Positions 35,808-44,267 of a stretch of 64,000 bases of DNA are shown here, one piece after another. Where the stretch lies: positions 1-64,000 of the IMG/VR virus record IMGVR_UViG_3300008262_000007; one strand, written 5' to 3'. A program made the position numbers and the translations under genes. How positions within the stretch are numbered: position 1 is the stretch's first letter; each line of letters begins with the position of its first letter. Source of the DNA: a virus. Under the pieces are notes generated by a model that was not told where the DNA came from, did not search any database, and saw only the letters and a program-made list of their open reading frames with translations.

Positions 35808-36440
35808 ATGTTGGTTAACAATATTTTTGCTGGAAGGCTTGAACCGTCAGCTACTGTAGGCGGGTGCATAGATATTTTTGAAAATGCTTGGCCTGAGCCA
35901 GAGTTAACTATTGCAAGGATTGAACAAGAGTGTTCAAATATTAATTCAGGTGTTGGTTGGAGTAGAGCAGGAACCGTAGGTCAAGGGCATCGACAACAAG
36001 CTCGTACTAATTTAGGGTTAGGTATTACCTTAGGCGGCGAATCTGTTGATAGTCAAACTATGAAAGACATACACAATCAAATGTATTTTCTTTTATTAGC
36101 ATCTACAATTCCGTATACTGAACGATATGAAATGAATGAATACTTGTATCATGAACCGTACCAAGCATTAAAATATAGAGACGGTGAAGAATATAAAGCA
36201 CATTACGACGGTGGAACTCAATCAGGTAGATGTATTAGTGCAGTCGTATATCTCAACGACGAATACGAAGGTGGACACATTGAGTTTCCTAATTTTAAAA
36301 TTAAGATAAAACCTCAAAAAGGTATGTTGATTTTATTTCCATCTAATTTTGCGTATAAACATGTTGCACATCCTGTAACACAAGGAACAAAATATAGTCT
36401 AGTTACTTGGATTCACGATCGTCCAATTCAAGGAATGTAA
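35808..36440 (+). CDS. 2OG-Fe(II) oxygenase, B (prolyl-hydroxylase-like)
   Basis: The 210-residue protein has the iron triad H132-Y-D134 (YKAHYDGG), then VVYLNDEYEGGHIEFP and a distal H185 in KHVAHPVTQGTKYS, with K195 as the probable 2-oxoglutarate anchor. The order Y-L-N-D...G-G-x-x-x-F-P is the prolyl-4-hydroxylase pattern. It follows halogenase 1 after one base and lies 2 nt before the next oxygenase, so it is co-translated. It would add a hydroxyl to a substrate shared with, or made for, the halogenases. This last point is inference. Confidence 0.85.
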   Translation: MLVNNIFAGRLEPSATVGGCIDIFENAWPEPELTIARIEQECSNINSGVGWSRAGTVGQGHRQQARTNLGLGITLGGESVDSQTMKDIHNQMYFLLLASTIPYTERYEMNEYLYHEPYQALKYRDGEEYKAHYDGGTQSGRCISAVVYLNDEYEGGHIEFPNFKIKIKPQKGMLILFPSNFAYKHVAHPVTQGTKYSLVTWIHDRPIQGM

Positions 36441-36442
36441 CA

Positions 36443-37090
36443 ATGACTAATGCGGATCTTTTTCAAAAAAATAAGTATGTGCAAGTTAATAATGTATTGT
36501 CGCCCGAGCTGATCAATATAGCAACTACCTATGCGTTATTAGATGAAAGAAATGATCTATCATTAGAGGAAGGCGACTCTCCACAAATTCATAATTCGCA
36601 TAGCAAGTATGCTGATACGTTAATAGAAGCTTTTTTATTGTATCTGCATCCTATGATGGAAGAAAATACAGGTCTTAAGTTACATCCAACCTATTCGTAT
36701 TATAGAGTTTACAAACCTGGCGCTGATTTAGTAAAACACATCGATCGTCCTAGTTGCGAAATTTCTACTACAGTTACCTTAGGTTTTGATTATAAGGGTG
36801 CTGATTACGAATGGCCTATATTTGTTGGCGATGCTAGATGTGCTATGCAGCCAGGTGATCTTGTAATTTATAGAGGCTGTGAAGTAGAACATTGGCGCGA
36901 AGTATTTGATGCTCCGACTAATTCGTTTCATGTGCAATTTTTCTGTCATTATGTTGATGCTAACGGACCGTATGCAGATTTTAAGTTTGATAAAAGACCG
37001 TTTATTGGATATGATAAAGAAGGTAAATTAAACAAAACTGTTTCCAAACATTATTTTCCAAACAAAAAATATTTGACATTTACAGGATAG
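36443..37090 (+). CDS. 2OG-Fe(II) oxygenase-like protein, C
   Basis: The 215-residue protein has H99-I-D101 (LVKHIDRPS) and a distal H150 in EVEHWREVF. YYRVYKPGADL lies before the first pair and GDLVIYRGC lies between, the normal order in the double-stranded beta-helix. It lacks a clear Arg/Lys right after the second His, so 2-oxoglutarate binding is less certain than in its neighbours. The ATG at 36443 is chosen because an AAGGA SD fits it. An ATG 12 codons earlier would lie inside the previous gene. Confidence 0.75.
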   Translation: MTNADLFQKNKYVQVNNVLSPELINIATTYALLDERNDLSLEEGDSPQIHNSHSKYADTLIEAFLLYLHPMMEENTGLKLHPTYSYYRVYKPGADLVKHIDRPSCEISTTVTLGFDYKGADYEWPIFVGDARCAMQPGDLVIYRGCEVEHWREVFDAPTNSFHVQFFCHYVDANGPYADFKFDKRPFIGYDKEGKLNKTVSKHYFPNKKYLTFTG

Positions 37091-37091
37091 T

Positions 37092-37655
37092 ATGATAGAA
37101 GTATTTGATAATATTCTATCCGCCGAAGAGTGTGATCACATAGAGCAGTTTTTAAGAGATCCAAAATTTCCTTGGTTTTTATCTATAGGACACAATCATT
37201 GTACAACAGATTTTGATAATATTAAAAAAAATTCAAACTCTTGGTCTGGTGAAGCACTGTTACTTACACATGTATTTTATCTTGATAAATTAAAAAATTC
37301 TGATAATTATCTATTGTCAGATTTTATATTAAATAGATTCTTAGATCGTTCTAAAATTCAATTTACAGAACTATTTAGATCTAAAGCAAATCTACAACCA
37401 GCATCGCATAATGCTAATCAAATATATACAACTCCACACATTGATGGTAATAGTGACCATAAAGTCCTAATATATTATGCCAACAACTGCGACGGAGATA
37501 CGTTTATTTTTAATGATCATGCTACAGGATCTATACTAAAACAAGTTACTCCTAAAAAGGGAAGATTTTTATTATTTGATGGAAATCTATATCACGCTGC
37601 TGGCTTTCCAAGCGAATCAAATTTTAGACTTAATGTAAATTTTAATTTAATATGA
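37092..37655 (+). CDS. 2OG-Fe(II) oxygenase, D
   Basis: The 187-residue protein has H116-I-D118 (TTPHIDGN), a Y-Y-A-N-N-C-D-G-D-T-F-I-F segment and H168 (LYHAAGFPS) with R179 as the probable 2-oxoglutarate ligand. It resembles the proteins at 32482 and 39811, with similar length and ending (R-L-x-V-N-F-N), so these three form a paralogous group. It follows oxygenase C after one base and overlaps oxygenase E by 4 nt. The substrate is unknown. Confidence 0.85.
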   Translation: MIEVFDNILSAEECDHIEQFLRDPKFPWFLSIGHNHCTTDFDNIKKNSNSWSGEALLLTHVFYLDKLKNSDNYLLSDFILNRFLDRSKIQFTELFRSKANLQPASHNANQIYTTPHIDGNSDHKVLIYYANNCDGDTFIFNDHATGSILKQVTPKKGRFLLFDGNLYHAAGFPSESNFRLNVNFNLI

Positions 37656-38242
37656 TACACGGTAAAATAGAAGATTTTATTGGCATTTACGAAAATGCTG
37701 TTAGTGCAGAACATTGCAATGCTATGATCAACTACTTTGAAAGTCTTAGAGACTATAATCTTGTTATTGATCAAGATCAATATACTACACAAGCTACTGT
37801 AAGAAAAGACGAATCAGTATTTTTATGCCACCCTGATGTAATAACATTGCCTAAAGGTTCACCTATTATTTTTCCGTTTGCAGACGCATTATGGAAATGC
37901 TACGAAGATTATACTAAAGAGTTTGAAATGCTAAGAACTGCTGCCAAACACGGTTTTTATATGTTGCGTATACAGCGAACTGATAAAGGCGGAGGCTTTC
38001 ATAATTGGCATTTTGAAAATACTGGAAATGAAACATCAAATAGATTAGTCACATTTATGATGTATCTTAACGATGTAGAAGAAGGAGGTGAAACAGAATT
38101 CCTTTATCTCCATAAAAGAATAAAACCTAAAGCAGGTACTATGCTAATATGGCCGTCTACCTATACACACACGCATCGAGGAAATCCTCCGCTAAGTGGA
38201 ACAAAGTATATTATAACAGGATGGTTAACATACTTTGAATAA
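37652..38242 (+). CDS. 2OG-Fe(II) oxygenase, E, with an HxE metal motif
   Basis: The 196-residue protein belongs to the phage prolyl-4-hydroxylase-like group. FHNWHFENTG supplies H120 and E122, an HxE in place of HxD. MMYLNDVEEGGETEFLY follows, then YTHTHRGNPP with H175 and K185 in GTKYI for 2-oxoglutarate. HxE versions are familiar in marine phage members of the family, so this is not a broken site. It overlaps oxygenase D by 4 nt and lies 6 nt before halogenase 2. Confidence 0.85.
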   Translation: MIHGKIEDFIGIYENAVSAEHCNAMINYFESLRDYNLVIDQDQYTTQATVRKDESVFLCHPDVITLPKGSPIIFPFADALWKCYEDYTKEFEMLRTAAKHGFYMLRIQRTDKGGGFHNWHFENTGNETSNRLVTFMMYLNDVEEGGETEFLYLHKRIKPKAGTMLIWPSTYTHTHRGNPPLSGTKYIITGWLTYFE

Positions 38243-38248
38243 GTTAAT

Positions 38249-39811
38249 ATGATTCATATAGATAAAAATTTTAAATTTGTAATTGTAGGCGGAGGTAGTG
38301 CTGGATGGATTTCTGCACTATTTGTTCGTGCAAACTTTCCTGATAGTCAGATCACTGTTATACAAAGTAGCGAAATAGGAATACTTGGAGCAGGTGAAGG
38401 TACTACTCCTCATATTATAGATTTTTTAGATGAAATTGATGTTCCTGTAAGCAGACTAATCAAGGATGCAAAAGCAGTTTTAAAAAGCGGTATTAAATTT
38501 TCTAATTGGAACGGTGATAGAAAATACTACTACCATTCGTTTATGGATAACCCAGAGTTGGATCATACTATATTCAGCGAATTAAAGCACACAAAGTTAC
38601 CATTATTAGATCTCGAAGTGATTGCTAACGGAGGATCATTAGATGACATAGGTTTTAATTCAGCAGCGTCTGATAGAAATTGTGTGAGATTTATTCCTAA
38701 TCCATCTGCTACTAACAAAGATTTAGATCCTATACTACACTTTACTAGATTAGGAAGAACTGCGCTTCATTTTGATGCTAACTTACTAGCATCGTGTCTT
38801 GAAAATATAGGCAGGTCAAGAGGCATTAATGTCATAGACGGCATTGTTACAAACTTTACTACTACAGACAGTGGACATATTACATCAGTTAATATTGATT
38901 CAAAAAAGATTGAATGCGATTTTGTGTTTGATTGTTCGGGCTTTAAGAGATTAGCCATTGGTAATTTGTATAAAACGCCATGGAAAAGTTACAAAGAGTA
39001 TTTGCCTGCAAAGCGAGCAATGCCATTCTTTATTCCAAATAACTCACAAATAATTCCTCCTTACACAGATTCAACCGCTATGAAATGGGGATGGATGTGG
39101 AAAATTCCAGTTCAAGGCAGATTTGGTTGCGGATATGTTTATGATAGCGATAGAGTTTCTGATGAAGATGCCAAAGCAGAACTAGATCAAGAAATAGGTA
39201 TTGAGGTTGAAGTGCCTAGGATATTAAACTTTGAACCAGGTAGATTTGAAAAAATATATGAAAAGAATTGTTTAGCTATTGGACTAAGTTCGGGCTTTAT
39301 AGAACCGTTAGAGGCTACCTCTATATGGACGTCATTGATGATGCTGAATGCATGGATAGAAAATCCGGCGGCCATAACACATAACGATCAGACTGCTAGA
39401 GATAAAGTTAATCAACGGCATTGTGACATGAACGATAACACTCTAGGATTTGTTTATTTTCATTATATCACAAAAAGGGATGACACTACGTTTTGGAGTA
39501 ATTTCACTAAAGACAATAAGATTCCAGCATCGTTGCATAAGTTATTAGAAGAATCAAAACACACAATACCTAGTTATGATATGTTTTCTAACATAGGTCT
39601 AGACTGGGCTGCAAAGAGCTTTTTAGCATGCGGTAATGGACAAAAGTTTTTTAATCCTGATCATGCTAAAAAAATATTTGATGCTTACTATAATGGTAAA
39701 AGAAAAGACGATTATGATCTATTAAAGTATCAGTACTTTAGAAATATTAATTTAAATTTAACAACATTAATAGATCACTATTCTTTTATAGAATATATGA
39801 GAAATAATTAA
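38249..39811 (+). CDS. Flavin-dependent halogenase-like protein 2
   Basis: The 520-residue protein has VGGGSAGW (13-20), G-A-G-E-G-T-T (48-53), K79 in VLKSGIKFSNW, WMWKIP (W282, W284) and FIEPLEATS with E355 at the catalytic Glu position. All the usual halogenase residues are kept. It is clearly different from halogenase 1 outside these motifs and closer to halogenase 3. It follows oxygenase E and overlaps oxygenase F by one base. It would need reduced FAD from a host reductase. The substrate is unknown. Confidence 0.85.
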   Translation: MIHIDKNFKFVIVGGGSAGWISALFVRANFPDSQITVIQSSEIGILGAGEGTTPHIIDFLDEIDVPVSRLIKDAKAVLKSGIKFSNWNGDRKYYYHSFMDNPELDHTIFSELKHTKLPLLDLEVIANGGSLDDIGFNSAASDRNCVRFIPNPSATNKDLDPILHFTRLGRTALHFDANLLASCLENIGRSRGINVIDGIVTNFTTTDSGHITSVNIDSKKIECDFVFDCSGFKRLAIGNLYKTPWKSYKEYLPAKRAMPFFIPNNSQIIPPYTDSTAMKWGWMWKIPVQGRFGCGYVYDSDRVSDEDAKAELDQEIGIEVEVPRILNFEPGRFEKIYEKNCLAIGLSSGFIEPLEATSIWTSLMMLNAWIENPAAITHNDQTARDKVNQRHCDMNDNTLGFVYFHYITKRDDTTFWSNFTKDNKIPASLHKLLEESKHTIPSYDMFSNIGLDWAAKSFLACGNGQKFFNPDHAKKIFDAYYNGKRKDDYDLLKYQYFRNINLNLTTLIDHYSFIEYMRNN

Positions 39812-40398
39812 TGATTGTAAATAACGTTCTTTCTACTAACGATTATAACAACTTATACAATCTAGTATCGGGCGTAAACTTCCCGTGGTATTATCAACCT
39901 GATATAGCATTTAGAGGGTTTGATGAGCCTGTGCAAGATCCACGTATGTTTCCTAGTCATGGTTTTACTCATGTAGTATGGGATTGTGATCAAGGAAAAG
40001 TATCAGATGTTTTGCAATTTGTAGCACCAATTATTGAAAGTTTTCAAAAACAACTTGGTGTTAAAATTAATAATTTTTTAAGAATAAAAATAAATTTACA
40101 AACACCAATTATTGGATATACTAACGATCACTATAATGGCCCGCATATTGATAGATTTGATCCGCACAAAACACTCATCTATTATCTTAATGACAGTGAC
40201 GGTGATACTTTCATTTTTAATAAAGAATACAATCCTAACGATAAATCAACTTGGCATCCAGTTAGTCCGGATATTAAAGAAAGAGTTACTCCAATTGCAA
40301 ATTCTTTATATTTTTTAGAAAACGGATTCACTTATCATTCAGGAAGCAATCCAGTTAATAGTCCAAGAAGAATCACAATTAATATCAATTACAACTAA
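39811..40398 (+). CDS. 2OG-Fe(II) oxygenase, F
   Basis: The 195-residue protein has H112-I-D114 (GPHIDRFD), the YYLNDSDGDTFIF segment, and H176 (FTYHSGSNP) with R187. It is a close relative of oxygenases A and D by motif order and length. It shares its first base with the end of halogenase 2 and its last base with oxygenase G, so translation is coupled. A hydroxylation reaction is expected; the substrate is unknown. Confidence 0.85.
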   Translation: MIVNNVLSTNDYNNLYNLVSGVNFPWYYQPDIAFRGFDEPVQDPRMFPSHGFTHVVWDCDQGKVSDVLQFVAPIIESFQKQLGVKINNFLRIKINLQTPIIGYTNDHYNGPHIDRFDPHKTLIYYLNDSDGDTFIFNKEYNPNDKSTWHPVSPDIKERVTPIANSLYFLENGFTYHSGSNPVNSPRRITININYN

Positions 40399-40988
40399 TG
40401 GCAAATTTAATAATAGATAGATGGTTTTCAAATCCGGTATGGGAAACTGATCTAAATTTAAACAATGACGAACTTATAGCATATGCTTACGAGCTAAAAT
40501 CAAAGAAAGACGGAATACATAAATCTAATAGAGAAGGGTGGCAATGTTCTGATATTGAAAATCCACCTAACTCTTATTTAAATTTAATAGAATCAATAAA
40601 CAACACGCTGGTCGATGTGCATCGATCAATGGGATTAAAAATAGAATATCCATCATATGTTAAAGGCAGTTGGATTAATATTAATCCATATGGCAGTTAC
40701 AATCTTAGACACCTGCATCCAAGAAGTTTATTCAGTGGAGTATATTATCCTAAAGTTCCAGAAGGCGAATGTGGTGATTTAATTTTTTATAGAGATCATG
40801 TAATGCTCAGTTACTTACCAAATCATATTGTAGAAAATTGGAATGATATGACTAGTGGAACAACTGTATATAAAGCAAGGACAGGAATGCTTTTAATTTT
40901 TCCTAGTTGGTTAGAACATTCTGTTACTACTAACCTTACTAGTGAAGATAGGATTTCAATAAGTTTTAATACTAACTACGACTATTAA
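40398..40988 (+). CDS. 2OG-Fe(II)-type oxygenase, G (TIGR02466-like)
   Basis: The 196-residue protein differs from its neighbours. It has NPYGSYNLRHLHPRS followed by SGVYYPKVP, then GMLLIFPSWLEHSV with H174 and R185 in EDRISIS. This is the pattern of the TIGR02466 family of putative 2OG-Fe(II) oxygenases. The HLH pair (H105, H107) is the first metal region, and which residue replaces the usual Asp is unclear. It closes the plus-strand operon. Its stop overlaps the stop of the convergent small gene by 4 nt. Confidence 0.75.
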   Translation: MANLIIDRWFSNPVWETDLNLNNDELIAYAYELKSKKDGIHKSNREGWQCSDIENPPNSYLNLIESINNTLVDVHRSMGLKIEYPSYVKGSWININPYGSYNLRHLHPRSLFSGVYYPKVPEGECGDLIFYRDHVMLSYLPNHIVENWNDMTSGTTVYKARTGMLLIFPSWLEHSVTTNLTSEDRISISFNTNYDY

Positions 40989-41389
40989 ATAGACGTTTTT
41001 CCTCTAGTCAGCACACCGTAGTTTTTATCGTTAAATTTGTCCATAAATCTAAAGTGTGCATCTTTAGAATATGGAATTTTTAATTCGTCTATTCTTTCTA
41101 ATACTTGAGGTTGTACGAATCTTCCATAGAACGCTTCTAGATCTTCACCCCAGTTATGTCGTATGATATAATATTCTGCATAAGGGCACCAAGCTGCATA
41201 TACTGCTGTGCCGCCGCCTCGTTCTATGATAACTTCCCATATTTCAACATCTTCGATTTCCATAATCCTGTCGTAGCTCCAATCAGGACTAGGTGGTAAA
41301 ACTATTTTATCTGAGTCCATGTTATTATCATTCCACACTTCGTCATTAAAATCTTCAAAAATATTCTTAGTTGTCTTAAACTGAGGCAT
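40985..41389 (-). CDS. Conserved-looking phage protein, unknown function
   Basis: The 134-residue protein is acidic and rich in Trp and Tyr (DWSYDRIMEIEDVEIWEVII, then TAVYAAWCPYAEYYIIRHNW). It has no metal, nucleotide or membrane motif that I recognise. It overlaps the preceding small gene by 14 nt and lies downstream of halogenase 3 on the minus strand. Its compact, hydrophobic-patterned sequence indicates a folded protein. Its function is unknown. Confidence 0.55.
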   Translation of the reverse strand: MPQFKTTKNIFEDFNDEVWNDNNMDSDKIVLPPSPDWSYDRIMEIEDVEIWEVIIERGGGTAVYAAWCPYAEYYIIRHNWGEDLEAFYGRFVQPQVLERIDELKIPYSKDAHFRFMDKFNDKNYGVLTRGKTSI

Positions 41390-41585
41390 TATCTGTTAGA
41401 TCCTTTATCGATAAATTAAGTTTTTTCCAGCTATGTTTTCCTTCGGTAGCATGCCCAGTATAAAGTTCTCCAGTTTCTTGATCAATTAAGATCCATTTCT
41501 CTGGACACTTAGTTACTACTGTAAGTGTTATTGCAGATTCTAATTCTGCAACTTTTTTACTGTTTTTTAATTTTCTTACCTTCAT
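41376..41585 (-). CDS. Small basic protein, unknown function
   Basis: The 69-residue protein begins with a Lys-rich stretch and continues into a probable beta-rich domain (TLTVVTKCPEKWILIDQETG, then LYTGHATEGKHSWKKLNL). I do not recognise the family. It lies 9 nt behind halogenase 3 and overlaps the next gene, so it is probably part of that minus-strand operon. A role with halogenase 3 is possible only by position. Confidence 0.5.
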   Translation of the reverse strand: MKVRKLKNSKKVAELESAITLTVVTKCPEKWILIDQETGELYTGHATEGKHSWKKLNLSIKDLTDNASV

Positions 41586-41594
41586 TACAGATAC

Positions 41595-43022
41595 CTATTG
41601 ATAATTTGTAGTAATATGTTTTAGAAAGTCTGTTTCAGCAATGTGATACATGTTAGATTCTATTAGATCTTTGTGCGCCGATTCAGGATTAAGTAAGTCA
41701 AGTCCTGCCATACTCCAATTCCATAAGCCAATTGCAGGTGCACCAAAATTATTAGCTATTTCAAAATAACTTACTAACTTATTTTTTGATCGAGTAATAA
41801 TATTATCAGCGAACGGACTAACAATATTGTTTTCTTTTATATGGCGCCAGAATGGAGTATCTGCTCTAGTGCCTTGGTAGTGCATAGAAACAAAGTCTAG
41901 ATTAAGATCATAAAAATGTGCAGTTCGCGTGTTATATGAATCTTGATTTTCTATTAGGTTTGTAGTTTTAAGATCACTTGATAAGAAGTCATTAATAAAC
42001 AATAGTAGTTGAGCAATAGTAGTATGGATACTTGTAGCTTGTAGCGGTTCAACAAAACAACTTGCTAGTCCTAAGGACAATACATTTTTTTCCCAGAACT
42101 TTTCTGATCTGCCTGGGTCAAAATTTATTATCTTAATAGGAGTAATTTCTCTTCCAAGTAACTGCTCCACTTCAAGTTTAGCATCTTCTGCTGATATAAA
42201 ATTATTGTTGTAAACATAACCGCATCCTCGTCGAGTTTGTAAAGGTATGTCCCACATCCAACCAGATGACAGTGCCGTAGCATCAGTCCAAGGTTTTATT
42301 TTATCATTTTGAGTATAGTCTAAAAGAAATGGCATTGCAGTATTGCAGGGCAAATACTTACTGTAGGACTTCCATCCTACATTTAATTTTTTCATTAGAA
42401 TTTTATTAAAGCCGCTGCAATCAATAAAAAATTCTGATTCAATTTTTCTACCATCATCTAGAACTACTGATTGTATATGTCCGTTTTGAGGATCAAGCAC
42501 ACAGTCTTTAACTATAGCGTCAATGTGTGTGATGTTATCTTTTATGCAGCGTTCTTTAAAAAACTTTCCAACTTTGTGTGCATTAAAATGAAACGCATTA
42601 AACACATTGTAGTTTCTTTCTACTTCGTAGTCTAGACCTATTTTAGAAGCGATATGAGCTTTGTCTTTACCAAACTTGTGCAGTACATATTTAAACACAT
42701 GATCATTCATTCTACCAGCTGAAGGACTGCCGTCTAGGGGTGTAAAAAATGAAGTATTATCACCTAACCAATTATTAAATTTAATACCAATTTTGTTAGT
42801 TGCATCACAGTAGTCTACAAACTCTTGTAGATTAATGTCAGTTTTGAAATATCTTCCAGCTAAGAGATCAGTGAAGAATCCTGTAGATCCTTCTCCGGCA
42901 CCAATAATGCCAATTTCACTTGATTCAATTACTGTAATTTTGTGTATGTTTGGCTGCGACTTACTTATACAATAAGCCGCTAGCCAACCGGCTGTGCCGC
43001 CGCCAACGATTGTTATATTCAT
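41595..43022 (-). CDS. Flavin-dependent halogenase-like protein 3, catalytic Glu replaced by Gln
   Basis: The 475-residue protein has VGGGTAGW (6-13), G-A-G-E-G-S-T (41-47), K77 in TNKIGIKFNNW and WMWDIP (W255, W257). Where PrnA/RebH and the other two copies have EPLE, it reads FVEPLQATS, so the Glu that helps catalysis in tryptophan halogenases is Gln328. Activity may be lower or altered. It is the only halogenase on the minus strand and is followed by two small unknown genes. A near-match late motif TAAATT lies 5 nt before the ATG, with no SD. Confidence 0.82.
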   Translation of the reverse strand: MNITIVGGGTAGWLAAYCISKSQPNIHKITVIESSEIGIIGAGEGSTGFFTDLLAGRYFKTDINLQEFVDYCDATNKIGIKFNNWLGDNTSFFTPLDGSPSAGRMNDHVFKYVLHKFGKDKAHIASKIGLDYEVERNYNVFNAFHFNAHKVGKFFKERCIKDNITHIDAIVKDCVLDPQNGHIQSVVLDDGRKIESEFFIDCSGFNKILMKKLNVGWKSYSKYLPCNTAMPFLLDYTQNDKIKPWTDATALSSGWMWDIPLQTRRGCGYVYNNNFISAEDAKLEVEQLLGREITPIKIINFDPGRSEKFWEKNVLSLGLASCFVEPLQATSIHTTIAQLLLFINDFLSSDLKTTNLIENQDSYNTRTAHFYDLNLDFVSMHYQGTRADTPFWRHIKENNIVSPFADNIITRSKNKLVSYFEIANNFGAPAIGLWNWSMAGLDLLNPESAHKDLIESNMYHIAETDFLKHITTNYQ

Positions 43023-43040
43023 ACTTTAATTTATGCTGCA

Positions 43041-43059
43041 TGTTAGATCAAATCTAACA
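43041..43059. other. Short hairpin between the fibre cluster and halogenase 3
   Basis: TGTTAGAT and ATCTAACA form an 8-bp stem with a 3-nt loop. On the minus strand it lies after the stop of the Gly-rich fibre gene and before halogenase 3. No U-tract follows, so it could be an RNA processing or stabilising element, or a weak terminator. Confidence 0.4.
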
Positions 43060-43067
43060 AAAGTGAA

Positions 43068-44264
43068 TTAAGTATTTCTGTATCGAATTACAACGACTCC
43101 AGGGCCGCCGTCACCACTTTGTGTGTTACTCCAATATCCGCCACCACCGCCTGCACCTGAATTTGTAGCGCCTGATTGTCCTGCAACTGAGCCTGTTCCG
43201 CCCTCACCTCCACCAAACGCATTTAAACTTCCACCGTGAGCGCCTGCAAGTCCGTAATGACCGTAGTTACCTGGGGCGTGTGTACCTGCGCCACCACCGC
43301 CAGCATATCGAGTAAGAGTTCCTGTTACTTGACTTGCTAGGCCAGCACCACCTGTGCCCATTTCGTTACCACTGCTTGTTGGTTTACCAGACGATCCAGC
43401 ACCGCCTCCACCACCACCGCAGTGAATGGTAGTAGAACCTGCTGCCCAGCCAAAGCCGCCACCGTGAGCACCAAAGCCGCCAGGGTGACCTTGACCTGCT
43501 ATACCGCTGCCATATCCATTGCCTTCCATGGAAATATGATCGTTATTGTTTCCTGTAGGCGTACCTTGAAGTGTAGCATTTGGCATTCCTGCTAACCAAG
43601 GATGGTTAGTTCCTTGATTTCCGTGACCGCCGGGCGCTTGTGGCCACCAACCGCCCTCACCTCCTGCTCCTGGTGTGTGTCCGCCAGGGCCACCGCCACC
43701 ACTACCACCGTTATTCAATCGTATTACTGAATGTCCAGAAGTATATGAACTACCTCTACCGCCGCCGATAGCATTGTACTGCTGAGGTATTCCTGCTCCT
43801 ACTACACTAGAAGGATTTCCTGGGTTTTGATTGTTAGCATTATGCTGTGTTTCTCTTGAGCCGCCTGCGCCTACGTTAATGGTATAGTTGCCTGCGGGCA
43901 AACTGGCCTGCGATTCATATATCATTCCGCCTGCGCCACCACCACCACCAATTTGTGCACCACCACCACCACCGGCAACCATTAGTACTTCTACCTGTCC
44001 TGGATATGTCATAGTAAAGGTTGTAGATCCACTGGTAAATGTGTGTATTCTATATCCACCTGTGGTACTAAGTGTACCGCCAGAACCTAGTGCAGATCCT
44101 TCGAGGGTTACCCAAACAGTTCCGTTGTATACTTCATTTCTTGCGTTATCGGTATTGTATCGAATCATTCCAGCACTTGGAGTGACTGGACGTTGTGCAG
44201 TTGTTCCACTAGGAAGTTGAATAAATCCACTATCGTTTACTGTTACATTTTTTAACGTTGCCAT
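43068..44264 (-). CDS. Gly-rich tail-fibre adhesin-like protein 1
   Basis: The 398-residue protein starts MATLKNVTVNDSGFIQLPSG, a fibre-joining module shared by the two following proteins. A G-M-I-R-Y-N-T-D segment and a short beta region come next. From about residue 90 it becomes a Gly-rich domain with many runs of three to five Gly between aromatic and polar residues, ending GPGVVVIRYRNT. Such polyglycine-rich ends resemble receptor-binding adhesins of T4-like phages. This is probably a host-recognition protein at a fibre tip. Confidence 0.7.
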   Translation of the reverse strand: MATLKNVTVNDSGFIQLPSGTTAQRPVTPSAGMIRYNTDNARNEVYNGTVWVTLEGSALGSGGTLSTTGGYRIHTFTSGSTTFTMTYPGQVEVLMVAGGGGGAQIGGGGGAGGMIYESQASLPAGNYTINVGAGGSRETQHNANNQNPGNPSSVVGAGIPQQYNAIGGGRGSSYTSGHSVIRLNNGGSGGGGPGGHTPGAGGEGGWWPQAPGGHGNQGTNHPWLAGMPNATLQGTPTGNNNDHISMEGNGYGSGIAGQGHPGGFGAHGGGFGWAAGSTTIHCGGGGGGAGSSGKPTSSGNEMGTGGAGLASQVTGTLTRYAGGGGAGTHAPGNYGHYGLAGAHGGSLNAFGGGEGGTGSVAGQSGATNSGAGGGGGYWSNTQSGDGGPGVVVIRYRNT

Positions 44265-44267
44265 TTA

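Noticed and set aside
34208-43022. A flavin reductase partner gene for the halogenases
   Set aside because: None of the genes in or near the island has a flavin-reductase pattern. The small unknown proteins are too short or lack a binding motif.
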